From an uncultured Synergistales bacterium (GTDB lineage Bacteria; Synergistota; Synergistia; Synergistales; Aminobacteriaceae): 50,559 nucleotides of DNA. Where the stretch lies: assembly GCA_905233215.1 (NCBI GenBank), contig CAJODC010000018.1:1-50559 (forward strand). Direction: 5' to 3'. The position numbers and the translations under genes were made by a program. Positions 17,171 to 27,171 of this stretch are shown piece after piece. Numbering within the stretch: the first letter of the stretch is position 1; each line of letters starts with the position of its first letter. Below the pieces are notes generated by a model. That model did no database searches, was not told the DNA's origin, and was given only the letters and a program-made list of their open reading frames with translations.

Positions 17171-17418
17171 TTATAGCCCAAGTGCCTCTGAATGACTCCC
17201 GATGTTGGGCAGAAACAGAATGTCATCACCTGTCATTTTGTAGACAAGAACAAGGTCAAAAGCAAGATGACATTCACACCTGTCCTTCATGTTACCTATC
17301 TATGATCCCGGTTGGAAGCGTCTAAAGTTCCGTCATCTTTCAGGACATCAATGACACGGGGAAGTTCATCAATTATGCTTCTATACTTTCCCCTTCCGAA
17401 GTATTTTGCCGATTTCAA
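17171..17418 (-). pseudogene. Remnant of a YafQ/RelE-type toxin
   Basis: Two overlapping frames on the minus strand together give a YafQ-like protein. The first reads KYRSIIDELPRVIDVLKDDG and ends with NRDH; a one-base shift then gives GNMKDRCECHLAFDLVLVYK and ends with IGSHSEALGL and TAA (17171-17173). This matches the family pattern RDH-L-GN...ECH...D.LLVY...GSHSE. The first frame hits TAG just after RDH. No start codon with an SD and no antitoxin gene are visible next to it. The toxin at 18981 is a related copy. Most of the 17153-17479 gap is explained by this remnant. Confidence 0.75.
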
Positions 17419-17479
17419 TCATAGCAATACTTTACATGAAGGAAGGGACTTTGCATAGCAAGTGGTTTTCATAAAACAC

Positions 17480-17516
17480 AAAAAAAGAAGCTCTCCGTTT
17501 GTTTTCGGAAAGCTTC
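17480..17516 (-). terminator. Terminator of tRNA-Asn
   Basis: On the minus strand GAAGCTTTCCG pairs with CGGAGAGCTTC (11 bp with one G-U) and is followed by seven T, directly downstream of the tRNA. Confidence 0.85.
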
Positions 17517-17527
17517 CTTTCTTCCAG

Positions 17528-17600
17528 CTCCGCCACCAGGACTCGAACCTGGAACCTAATGATTAACAGTCATCCGCGCTGCCGATTGCGCTATGGCGGA
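17528..17600 (-). tRNA. tRNA-Asn (GTT)
   Basis: A 73-base cloverleaf on the minus strand. The acceptor stem TCCGCCA/TGGCGGA is perfect, the anticodon loop reads CTGTTAA (anticodon GTT), and the T arm has GGTTCGAGTCC. The discriminator base is G. The 3' CCA is not encoded. Confidence 0.96.
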
Positions 17601-17636
17601 ACGCAACAAAAGAGATTTTACTCGCACCCCTCGTTT

Positions 17637-17664
17637 TTGTCAACACTCTCAACTTGAGTATAAT
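17637..17664 (+). promoter_or_regulatory. Promoter of the Tim44-like gene
   Basis: TTGTCA (17637-17642) and TATAAT (17659-17664) are 16 bases apart, 31 bases before the start codon. It begins between the tRNA and the gene. Confidence 0.7.
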
Positions 17665-17695
17665 AACGGCAAAATTAAACATGGAGGTCAAAAAC

Positions 17696-18667
17696 ATGAA
17701 ACGCCGATTTTTAGCCGGTCTGATAGTTTTCGCAACGTTAATTTTCGCTGGAATAGCTTATTCAGATTTTGGGAGCTTTTCGGGAAATTCTGATTACAGC
17801 AGTTCACATTCATCAAGTTCATCATCATCACATTCGTCATCGTCATCATCAGGTTCTTACAGCACGAGGACAACGACACGAAGTTCAGGCGGTAACGTCA
17901 ACTTCATTCCGACTGCCGGAGTATTGTCGCCTCATTCAAGTTCGAGCGATGACGATGATGATTTAGACGAGTTTGAAGGCGTAGCGATTACGCTTTTCGT
18001 GTTCTTCGTGATATGGATCATCATTCACCGCAGCAGCAAAAAGCGTCAAGGGCAGCCCAGCGTAATCAACGTTCAGGAAAATGTGAGAGTGTTACGGCCG
18101 ATGAGTGAATACTTGGAGCTTGACCCTCAGTTTGACGAGGAGAGAGTCAAAACGCTGATGTCGAACTTGTATGTACAGATGCAGGAGACGTGGCAGAAGA
18201 AGGACATTTCACCGCTGAGACCGTACATGACGGATAAATTCTTCTCGCAGATGGACGGTCAGCTCGAACAGTTCAGGAAACTTGGACGGACTGATTACAC
18301 GGAGAGAATCGCTGTGCTTAACACGGGGCTTGCAGGCTGGAGACAGTCGGCCGGAATGGACTACATCACGGTGAGTTTATCGTCAAGGATTGTGTCGTAT
18401 GTTCTTGACGACAGGACAGGGGAATTGATTTCAGGCGACAGGAAGCGCGAAAAGTTCATGGAGTACGAGATAGAACTTTGCAGGAAGTCCGGGAGCGTTA
18501 CGAATCCTGAGAGCGATGGCACGAAGTCCGAGACTTGTCCGCATTGCGGTGCGCCGATAAAGCTCAATGCTTCGGCACGCTGTGAGTACTGCGGAAGCGT
18601 GATAACGAGTGTGAATACTGACTGGGCGATCTGCGGAATGAGAGGTATTTCGCAGAGGACAGCGTAA
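17696..18667 (+). CDS. Tim44-like membrane protein with C-terminal zinc ribbon
   Basis: A 323-residue protein. A signal-like first helix (FLAGLIVFATLIFAGIAYS) is followed by a Ser/His-rich low-complexity stretch (about 35-65), an acidic DDDDD run, a second membrane helix (ITLFVFFVIWIIIH) and then a Tim44/MBA1-type domain. A CPHC...CEYC zinc ribbon lies near the end. Bacterial Tim44-like proteins are membrane-attached and poorly understood. The ATG with TGGAGGT upstream was chosen over an earlier start. Confidence 0.75.
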   Translation: MKRRFLAGLIVFATLIFAGIAYSDFGSFSGNSDYSSSHSSSSSSSHSSSSSSGSYSTRTTTRSSGGNVNFIPTAGVLSPHSSSSDDDDDLDEFEGVAITLFVFFVIWIIIHRSSKKRQGQPSVINVQENVRVLRPMSEYLELDPQFDEERVKTLMSNLYVQMQETWQKKDISPLRPYMTDKFFSQMDGQLEQFRKLGRTDYTERIAVLNTGLAGWRQSAGMDYITVSLSSRIVSYVLDDRTGELISGDRKREKFMEYEIELCRKSGSVTNPESDGTKSETCPHCGAPIKLNASARCEYCGSVITSVNTDWAICGMRGISQRTA

Positions 18668-18727
18668 TGGAAATGCCCCTGTGAGCGTAAAACTTGCGGG
18701 GGCTATAATTGTTTTGAGGTGATAATT

Positions 18728-19003
18728 ATGGAGGCAGTATTAGATAGACCGGCAAAAAATTTCTTATTCGACAGGAAAATGACAGATGAAGAGATAGAAG
18801 AGATTCTCGAACACTGGAACTATGATCCAAGTTACTACGATGATGACGATGAGAGTGATGAGCCTTCTCCTGTTTGGGACAAGTACGGGAATCCAACACG
18901 TGAGACTCTTGACGCAATGTATGAGGCAAGGCACGGCATCGGGTATGTTATGACAGTTGAGGAGGCTGTAGCTGAAATTCATGAGGCGTGTCGTGGAGAG
19001 TAG
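18728..19003 (+). CDS. RelB/DinJ-like antitoxin candidate
   Basis: A 91-residue acidic protein (a run of Asp at about 38-44). The last third, PTRETLDAMYEARHG...TVEEAVAEIHEACRG, resembles the toxin-wrapping tail of RelB/DinJ antitoxins. The first half is atypical, with no obvious ribbon-helix-helix. The start is the ATG behind GAGGTGATAATT; TATAAT at 18704-18709 may be its -10 box. It overlaps the YafQ-like toxin by 23 bases, the usual arrangement. Confidence 0.6.
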   Translation: MEAVLDRPAKNFLFDRKMTDEEIEEILEHWNYDPSYYDDDDESDEPSPVWDKYGNPTRETLDAMYEARHGIGYVMTVEEAVAEIHEACRGE

Positions 19004-19264
19004 CCCTTACAGGAGAGATATTAAGCGTGCAGGAAAGGGAATGTACAGCAAAACTCTTGATGAGGAACTGCCTGCTGTGATTGATGCGCTGGCTAAAGAT
19101 GAGACACTTCCGCTTTCGTATAAAACCACCAGCTTCATGGTAACTGGAAAGGCTCTAGGGAATGCCACATCAAGCCCGATTTCCTTCTCGTGTACGAATA
19201 CATAGGCGATGAATGGCTGAGGCTTGAGAGGCTCGGAACTCATGCGGAGATTTTTGGATTGTAG
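18981..19264 (+). pseudogene. YafQ/RelE-type toxin with one-base frameshift
   Basis: The frame from ATG 18981 reads RRDIKRAG, LPAVIDALAKDETLPLSYK and then diverges. One base missing near the AAAA at about 19122-19125 moves the rest to a second frame reading HQLHGNWKGSRECHIKPDFL, then LERLGTHAEIFGL and TAG at 19262-19264. Joined, they form a complete YafQ-type RNase of about 94 residues with the ECH and GTHAE motifs. YafQ cleaves mRNA on the ribosome. The upstream antitoxin is intact. It could be real loss of the toxin, phase variation in the A run, or a sequence error. Confidence 0.8.
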
Positions 19265-19267
19265 ACA

Positions 19268-20353
19268 ATGAGCGACAACAGCACAATCATCAACGGCGAC
19301 TCACTCATCGAGATGCCGAAGCTCCCTGCCGAATCAATCGACCTGATTTTCGCCGACCCTCCCTACTGGATGCGCACAGAAGGAGTCCTCCACCGAGTCG
19401 AAGGCACAGAGTTTCAGGGCTGTAATGACTCGTGGGACAAGTTCAACACCCTCGATGACTACGAGTCATTCACCCTTCAATGGCTCAGGGAATGCCGGAG
19501 ACTCCTCAAGCCCTCCGGCTCTCTCTGGGTCATAGGCTCAATGCAGTGCGTGTACACAATCGGCTCGGCCATGCAGCATCTCGGCTACTGGCTCATCAAC
19601 GACATCATCTGGCAGAAGTCAAACCCGACTCCAAACTTCATGGGTACACGCCTCAACAACAGCCACGAAACTCTAATATGGGCGGTCAAAGACAGGCGGG
19701 CAAAATTCACGTTCCATTACAAGACCGCTAAAGCCCTCAATCATGAGCCGCCCGGCAAACAAATGGGTTCAGTCTGGAAATTCCCAGTGTGTTCAGGAAG
19801 CGAACGCCTCAAAGATTCAAACGGCAGAAAACTTCATACTACGCAAAAACCTCTCGCCCTCCTTGAACGAATCATAGCAATTTCGTCAAACATAGGCGAC
19901 ACAGTTCTTGACCCTTTCGCAGGAACAATGACGACAGGAGCAGCAGCCAAGAAATTAGGCCGTAATTACGTCATGATTGAACGCGATGAAAATTATTACG
20001 CTTACGGTGAAAAGAGGCTTGATGAAATTTCTTTTGCTGACACTGAGATTGCCCGCGCTGATTTTGACGTTAAGCCCGTTAAAGTGTCAATTACCGAGAT
20101 GATAGAGGCTGGATTTTTTGTTACCGGCGAAAAATTCTACCTCAAAGACGGCCATGAATACGCAAAGTTGCAATCAAACGGAAAATTACTGTATCAAGGC
20201 GAAATTCTCGACATTCACACCTGCGCAGCACTTGCGAAAAATCTCAAGGCAAAGCGTGTCAACGGCTTCGATTACTGGCACGTGATGAGGGGAAATGGTC
20301 TTGTCAGTATCAAAATAATACGAGAAAATTACCGTACAAAAAAGGAGGAATAA
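19268..20353 (+). CDS. CcrM-like DNA adenine methyltransferase with RAMA-like tail
   Basis: A 361-residue beta-class (N6-adenine) methyltransferase: DPPY motif IV near 31-34 precedes the SAM-binding DPFAGTMTTG near 218-227. The C-terminal 90 residues (from IEAGFFVTGEKFYL) resemble the RAMA domain found in CcrM-type solitary enzymes that methylate GANTC. No restriction enzyme is adjacent, so it is probably an orphan regulator of gene expression or cell cycle. It starts three bases after the stop of the damaged toxin. The specificity is inference from family resemblance. Confidence 0.85.
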   Translation: MSDNSTIINGDSLIEMPKLPAESIDLIFADPPYWMRTEGVLHRVEGTEFQGCNDSWDKFNTLDDYESFTLQWLRECRRLLKPSGSLWVIGSMQCVYTIGSAMQHLGYWLINDIIWQKSNPTPNFMGTRLNNSHETLIWAVKDRRAKFTFHYKTAKALNHEPPGKQMGSVWKFPVCSGSERLKDSNGRKLHTTQKPLALLERIIAISSNIGDTVLDPFAGTMTTGAAAKKLGRNYVMIERDENYYAYGEKRLDEISFADTEIARADFDVKPVKVSITEMIEAGFFVTGEKFYLKDGHEYAKLQSNGKLLYQGEILDIHTCAALAKNLKAKRVNGFDYWHVMRGNGLVSIKIIRENYRTKKEE

Positions 20354-20355
20354 TA

Positions 20356-20985
20356 ATGAAAAAATTTCTTGCGGTCATTGCCGTGCTTCTTCTGTGCGTG
20401 TCATTATGTGAGGCTCGTTCAAAATTCGTTGAGTTCCCGACAGTCGGAGTGTGTACAGGCTCATACGTCCGTTACCGTGCTAACCCTGACACCGAATCTG
20501 ATATTTGGGGTCGGCTCAACGTTGACGACAAAGTAATAATTGATGGTCAGACTGTTGTTGACGGTGAACTTTGGTACGAAATTCTGCCGTCAAACGCTCA
20601 GGACTCTGCTTTCGTTTTCGGAAAATATATCGTCCCATACTATGACGAAGAAATACAACAGTCCGAAATCGGTAAATTTATCATTAAAATTCTTCTGACC
20701 TACGCTCCCTACAAGGACAACGATTATTATGACGAGTACGAGAGCGGACCGGAAGTCAAACGAAGATATGACGAAAAGGGCTGGCTTGTCAGAGTCGAGG
20801 CGTGGAAAACCGGCTGCAGTTTCGGTGATGTTAAGATCGGCGACAATGTGAGCGTACTTTCCGACAAACTCGGCGAACCCGACAGCATGAGCGATTCAGC
20901 ATGGCGGTACATTGCAGGGAGTTCTACTTTGTTGACGTTCAACATCAAGGACGGAAAGATAGTGCGAATGATCTACGAGGAATGA
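20356..20985 (+). CDS. Secreted protein with SH3-like domain
   Basis: A 209-residue protein with a signal peptide (KKFLAVIAVLLLCVSLCEA). Residues 30-95 look like a bacterial SH3 domain (VCTGSYVRYRANPDTESDIW, then DGELWYEI), as found in cell-wall-targeting proteins. The rest (about 125-205) has a repeated beta pattern of unknown type (GCSFGDVKIGDNVSVL). AGGAGG precedes the ATG, two bases after the methyltransferase stop. Confidence 0.65.
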   Translation: MKKFLAVIAVLLLCVSLCEARSKFVEFPTVGVCTGSYVRYRANPDTESDIWGRLNVDDKVIIDGQTVVDGELWYEILPSNAQDSAFVFGKYIVPYYDEEIQQSEIGKFIIKILLTYAPYKDNDYYDEYESGPEVKRRYDEKGWLVRVEAWKTGCSFGDVKIGDNVSVLSDKLGEPDSMSDSAWRYIAGSSTLLTFNIKDGKIVRMIYEE

Positions 20986-21593
20986 CGATTCTTGAGCGTG
21001 ATTTTTATCGCCGTGATGCCTGTACTGTTGCTGAAGAGTTAATCGGAAAAATACTCGTTCACGACTCGCCTGAAGGCAGAACATCAGGAATAATCGTTGA
21101 GACAGAAGCCTACAGAGGCCCGGAGGACAAAGCCGCCCACAGTTACAAAGGAAAGCGCACGGAACGCACCGAAATTATGTATCATGAGGGCGGATTAGCT
21201 TATGTCTACATGATTTACGGAATGTATTACTGCTTCAACGTTACGGCAAGCGTCAAGGGAAAACCCGAAGCCGTTTTGATTCGCTCACTTGAACCCCTCG
21301 AAGGCTTAACGCTCATGTCAGAAAGACGAAAAACAAAATCAACCGTCAATCTCTGCAATGGTCCGGGAAAATTATGTTCAGCAATGGGAATTTCACGAGA
21401 ACATTACGGAATTGATTTGTGCGGAAATGTCCTTTACATCTCGGAAGGAAGCAGAAATTTCCGAGTGAGAACGTCTGAACGTATCAATATTGATTACGCT
21501 GAAGAGTGCAGAAATTTTTTGTGGCGTTACTTTGCTGACGATAACAAATTTGTATCAAAAAATCCCCGCTGCCTCAAAAGCAACGGGGACTGA
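20982..21593 (+). CDS. 3-methyladenine DNA glycosylase (AAG/Mpg type)
   Basis: A 203-residue protein that removes alkylated purines. It shows ARDFYxR-type start (LERDFYRRD), the catalytic ETEAYRGPEDKAAHSY, MIYGMYYCFNV and CNGPGKLCSAMGI motifs of the family. The ATG overlaps the preceding stop by four bases (ATGA); earlier in-frame starts lie deep in that gene. The last nine codons double as the groEL terminator. Confidence 0.92.
   Translation: MTILERDFYRRDACTVAEELIGKILVHDSPEGRTSGIIVETEAYRGPEDKAAHSYKGKRTERTEIMYHEGGLAYVYMIYGMYYCFNVTASVKGKPEAVLIRSLEPLEGLTLMSERRKTKSTVNLCNGPGKLCSAMGISREHYGIDLCGNVLYISEGSRNFRVRTSERINIDYAEECRNFLWRYFADDNKFVSKNPRCLKSNGD
21557..21589 (-). terminator. groEL terminator inside the end of the glycosylase gene
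   Basis: On the minus strand TCCCCGTTGC pairs with GCAGCGGGGA (10 bp, one G-U) with a seven-base loop and then six T. The whole hairpin is coding sequence of the convergent glycosylase. Confidence 0.88.
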
Positions 21594-21605
21594 TTTTCAT
21601 TCGGT

Positions 21606-23511
<1,906 letters not shown>

Positions 23512-23535
23512 TTTATATTGCCTCCTGATGTCTTA

Positions 23536-23562
23536 ATGGCACTCAGTCAAAAAGAGTGCTAA
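23536..23562 (-). promoter_or_regulatory. CIRCE operator (HrcA site) of groESL
   Basis: On the minus strand TTAGCACTC, nine bases, GAGTGCCAT. The first half is the perfect consensus; the second differs at the last three bases (consensus GAGTGCTAA). HrcA is known to bind this element and repress groESL until heat stress. Confidence 0.93.
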
Positions 23563-23578
23563 CTGAACAACGCGGGGA

Positions 23579-23607
23579 ATATTAAACCCTTAGTCTCAAA
23601 ATTGCAA
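23579..23607 (-). promoter_or_regulatory. groESL promoter
   Basis: On the minus strand TTGCAA (23602-23607) and TAATAT (23579-23584) are 17 bases apart, placing transcription start just upstream of the CIRCE element. Confidence 0.65.
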
Positions 23608-23663
23608 TAGTTAATTTTACTTAGGCCCAAAAAATTCAGAGCGGGAAAATCCATAGACTTTAT

Positions 23664-23726
23664 CTGCTACGTAAAAAGTGTAATATTGTGCTGTGTACAC
23701 TCTTTCGAGTTTTCCTCGTTCTTTCC
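23664..23726. repeat. 63-bp repeat, identical to the end of the element at 36731
   Basis: These 63 bases, beginning CTGCTACGTAA, are identical to 36731-36793. They directly follow the stop codon of the minus-strand secreted-protein gene. In that direction they contain AGTGTA...TACACT followed by TTTTT, so the repeat may also act as a terminator. Only one end of the 211-bp element is present, so it is a truncated copy or an independent use of the same sequence. Confidence 0.9.
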
Positions 23727-24341
23727 TTAATCGTTCTTTCTGAACGCTTCGAGGACTACATCACCGCTGAAACCTTTTGCGCTCATGCGCTGATAGCCGA
23801 CAGCAATTCCGCCGTCTATGATAACAGGTCTCTCAAAAGGGATAGCGATACGCTTTTCGCTTACGTCAAAAGATTCGTAGCCGCCTTTAGCGATCATTGA
23901 GAGAGCTGAAATATCCCTATCGGAGTGTTCGCGCACTGAGCTTGTAGCAACTACTTTCTCATTAGATGATGACGACATGTTGACCGGGAAAGTTGAAGAC
24001 ATGTAGTCGGTGTAGCTGACGTAAGTCCCTGCCGATGATGAGCCGATAGAAAAATCCTTGTTGAAGACAACGCCGTTTTCCGTGAAGTCATAGAAGCCCG
24101 CTGTCAGTGTGTAGGAGCTTTTATCACTTTCGTTAAACTCAGCGTTGAGGATCATGAGAGAATCTTTCTGCATTGAGATGTCGCCTGACGTACGGTTTGT
24201 AACATGCCTGATTATGTCGGGTATCTGACTCAATGGCAGAGGGTTTTGCCCCGTGCTGTCAGGAACGATTACCGCTTGGCTCGTCCCTGAGCCGAGAAGA
24301 ATGAGGAGTGTCAGCAGTAACGCACAAAACTTGTGTTTCAT
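23727..24341 (-). CDS. Secreted protein of unknown function
   Basis: A 204-residue protein with a signal peptide (KHKFCALLLTLLILLGSGTSQA). The rest has alternating beta-type segments and Ser-rich turns; no known motif is seen. The ATG at 24341 was chosen because it starts the signal peptide; an in-frame TTG 12 codons upstream is possible, and neither has a strong SD. The gene ends exactly where the 63-bp repeat begins. Confidence 0.55.
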   Translation of the reverse strand: MKHKFCALLLTLLILLGSGTSQAVIVPDSTGQNPLPLSQIPDIIRHVTNRTSGDISMQKDSLMILNAEFNESDKSSYTLTAGFYDFTENGVVFNKDFSIGSSSAGTYVSYTDYMSSTFPVNMSSSSNEKVVATSSVREHSDRDISALSMIAKGGYESFDVSEKRIAIPFERPVIIDGGIAVGYQRMSAKGFSGDVVLEAFRKND

Positions 24342-24444
24342 TACAAATTCATTCTTGATTAAAGAAAATTTTTCCAATTATGTTATTTTATAACAGAAAA
24401 GTGAATGATATTATTTTTTAATAATTAACCTGAAAGGAGTTTTT

Positions 24445-27171
24445 GTGTTGAAAATTTCATTGCCAGCCGATACCCCTAAAGGCCAGCTCGAAGCAATCAC
24501 GGCGGACGAAAAAATAATCACCGTTGAAGCCGGAGCAGGCACGGGAAAAACTTGGGTTTTATCACAACGTTACTTGAGGCTATTGCTTGATGATGATGAT
24601 TTAATGCCATCGGACATTCTCACGCTGACTTACACCGAAGCAGCAGCAGGAGAAATGAAAGCCAGAATCGAATCGCTCATCACTGAATCCCTTGAACGAT
24701 TCCCAGTTGAACGAAGGCAGAAAATTCTTGACGGCCTCAGCGATACATGGATCTCAACGATACATTCATTCGCCGGGAGATTGATACGTGAGTCGGGACT
24801 CTCGCTTGACATTGACCCGAAAGCCTCAGTGATTTCACCTCATCAGGAGCAGGCATTCTGGGAAGATGTCCGAAACGCCGCTCAATTCGCTTCACTGTCG
24901 AGAATGGCACGGAATTACACGGGCGGTGAAATTCTCAAGGCGGCGAAATTTCTTGACCGTGATGAAGTTATGAGTTCTGCCGTGTCGAAATGGGGAGCGA
25001 AGACTCTGAGTGATTTCGCCAAAGACTGTGCAGAGCTTCACGCTTCATCGGGGCATTCTTGGGAGGACATGATGAAATGGGCTGATGATGACTCGGAAAT
25101 TGTTTCTGTGGCGAGCGAGATAGTTAGAGATATTCTGCGTTCCGAGTGGAGAAAAGTTTGGAGCTTGTTCTATTCTATGGAGCTTCCGAGAGCAAATAAT
25201 CCTAACGGGAACGGCGCAAGGCTGAACAATTTGCTGGCGGAGCAAAAATCACAAGAAGTAAACGACTCTTCACTCGAAAAATTTTACAGGGACATTGTAC
25301 TGAATGAGTCAGGTATCACAGCTAATGCAGGTCAGCCCTTCGCAGCATTGAGCGAAAATCTAGGAATGACTCTGGGAAACTGGCGGAATAGTCAGCCGTC
25401 AGCCGTGAAAGCTGTAACAGAAAACTTCAGCGCACCGCTCACGAAACAAGAAAAACAAATGCGTTCCGCTCTGATGAAATTCTGCGCTGTCTCTTGGGGA
25501 ATGTGGGACATGATGAAATCAAAACGTGGTCTTCTCTCCTTCTCTGACATGATACTTCACGCAAAACGCACCGTTGAAAAACAAGGCATAAGGCGGACAT
25601 TCAAACACATTCTAGTTGACGAGTTCCAAGACACTGACCCCCTCCAGTTCGGAATGATTTACTCTCTCAAAGGCTACAGGGAAGACTCAAGCCTCTTCGC
25701 CGTCGGAGACCCTAAACAGTCAATCTACAAGTTCAGGCACGCTGACCCTTCACTTTTCGCGCACCTCAGCGGACGTTCTGATACAAAGAAAGTCAGCCTT
25801 GACCAAAGTTTCAGGACAAGAGCCGGGCTTTTAGCGAAAATTAACACGATGTTCAAAAATTTATGGCCTCATGGCATAAGCCGTCAGCCCTCAATGATGG
25901 GAGTCAAGTATAACATTCTTGCTCCATTCGATTACGGCAATGAGAGAGAATCTGGAACGATGCCGGAATTTGACGTATACCTTCTGCGCAATGACTATGG
26001 ATCAGCCGAAAGCAAGAAAATTTTGGCGGAACATATAGCGTCAAAAATATCGTCATGGGTGAAAGGCGGCTTCACGGTCTGGGACAAGAAGAACAAAATC
26101 ATTCGTCCCGTGAAATTTTCCGACTTCGCTATACTTTCAAGGGGAAGGGGAGCTTTCACTATACTTGAAGAAGCTCTGGAAAGTTTCGGCGTTCCTTCGT
26201 TGCAGGACAGGAGCAGCAATTATTTCAACAGAGGCGAGATAGGCGATGTTGTCTGTACGTTGAGGGCTGCTGCTGACATGAGCGATAATTTTTCGGTAAC
26301 AGGCTGGCTAATGTCTCCGTTCTCAGGCGTGAAGGAAGATGATGCCGTAACGAAATGCCTCGCTATTGTCGACAAAAAACACAGTCCGATTGACTTGATA
26401 CGTGAAAACCTGCCTGACGCTTACGCATTGCTCGAAAAACTTTCTGTCATCGGCGAACATGAAGGGGCTTCGGGGATTTTGTCGTATTACGATAACAATC
26501 GCAAGTGGCTTTCTTGTTACAGTGAAAGAGACAGGCTGAGAGTTTTGCGAAACGTAAGACTCGCTCTCGGAATAGCACGCGAATTTCAATCATCAGTCGG
26601 CGGAAGTCTTGTCTCATGCGCTGAATACATGACACGTTCAGTCAGGAACGAGGCATCGCTTGACGAACCTTCATGGCATGATGAAGACGAAAACGCCGTG
26701 AGACTCGGAGCTGTTCACTCAGCGAAGGGACTGGAATACCCGGTAACAGTAATATTCGAGGACAGGACACGCAAAAAAATTGACTCGTCAAAACTGAGGG
26801 CTTCACGCGAATTAGGCTTAGTCTTCAACAGCGTGCCGGACGAAATATCAGGCAGTGAAAATTTAGCGATGAAGTTCTCACAGTGGCACCGCCTCTTATC
26901 GGAACAAGGAGACGAAGAAGAGGAAGAGAGATTATTCTACGTTGCCTGCACGAGGGCTCAAGACAGCTTGATATTCTGCGGACTGATTAAGCCCCTCAGC
27001 AGGAGAGATATTGACGCAGGCGACTTCAGGCCGAAAGGTTATGACGGCACGTGGTCAGAATTTTTGTTGAGAAGCATTGAGGGAATGAATGACGTAACGC
27101 CTGAAATTATTGACAGAGATGATGACCTTCCCGGAAGAAACGCTGACAAAACTCACAGTGCAGAAGGCTGA
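24445..27171 (+). CDS. UvrD/RecB-family helicase (AddA-like, without nuclease)
   Basis: A 908-residue superfamily 1 helicase. Motifs in order: Q/Walker A VEAGAGTGKT near 27-36, Ia TLTYTEAAAGEM, Walker B LVDEFQDTD near 390, III AVGDPKQSIYKFRHAD, V AVHSAKGLEYPVT, VI EERLFYVACTRAQD. It lacks the C-terminal nuclease of AddA; that domain is the next gene, with a 53-62 base overlap. Together they probably process DNA double-strand ends for recombination. GTG or the next TTG codon is the start, behind AAGGAG. Confidence 0.88.
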   Translation: MLKISLPADTPKGQLEAITADEKIITVEAGAGTGKTWVLSQRYLRLLLDDDDLMPSDILTLTYTEAAAGEMKARIESLITESLERFPVERRQKILDGLSDTWISTIHSFAGRLIRESGLSLDIDPKASVISPHQEQAFWEDVRNAAQFASLSRMARNYTGGEILKAAKFLDRDEVMSSAVSKWGAKTLSDFAKDCAELHASSGHSWEDMMKWADDDSEIVSVASEIVRDILRSEWRKVWSLFYSMELPRANNPNGNGARLNNLLAEQKSQEVNDSSLEKFYRDIVLNESGITANAGQPFAALSENLGMTLGNWRNSQPSAVKAVTENFSAPLTKQEKQMRSALMKFCAVSWGMWDMMKSKRGLLSFSDMILHAKRTVEKQGIRRTFKHILVDEFQDTDPLQFGMIYSLKGYREDSSLFAVGDPKQSIYKFRHADPSLFAHLSGRSDTKKVSLDQSFRTRAGLLAKINTMFKNLWPHGISRQPSMMGVKYNILAPFDYGNERESGTMPEFDVYLLRNDYGSAESKKILAEHIASKISSWVKGGFTVWDKKNKIIRPVKFSDFAILSRGRGAFTILEEALESFGVPSLQDRSSNYFNRGEIGDVVCTLRAAADMSDNFSVTGWLMSPFSGVKEDDAVTKCLAIVDKKHSPIDLIRENLPDAYALLEKLSVIGEHEGASGILSYYDNNRKWLSCYSERDRLRVLRNVRLALGIAREFQSSVGGSLVSCAEYMTRSVRNEASLDEPSWHDEDENAVRLGAVHSAKGLEYPVTVIFEDRTRKKIDSSKLRASRELGLVFNSVPDEISGSENLAMKFSQWHRLLSEQGDEEEEERLFYVACTRAQDSLIFCGLIKPLSRRDIDAGDFRPKGYDGTWSEFLLRSIEGMNDVTPEIIDRDDDLPGRNADKTHSAEG

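Noticed and set aside
17805-17860. Trinucleotide tca repeats as a microsatellite
   Set aside because: They encode a Ser-rich linker in the correct frame of the Tim44-like gene and are not a uniform array.
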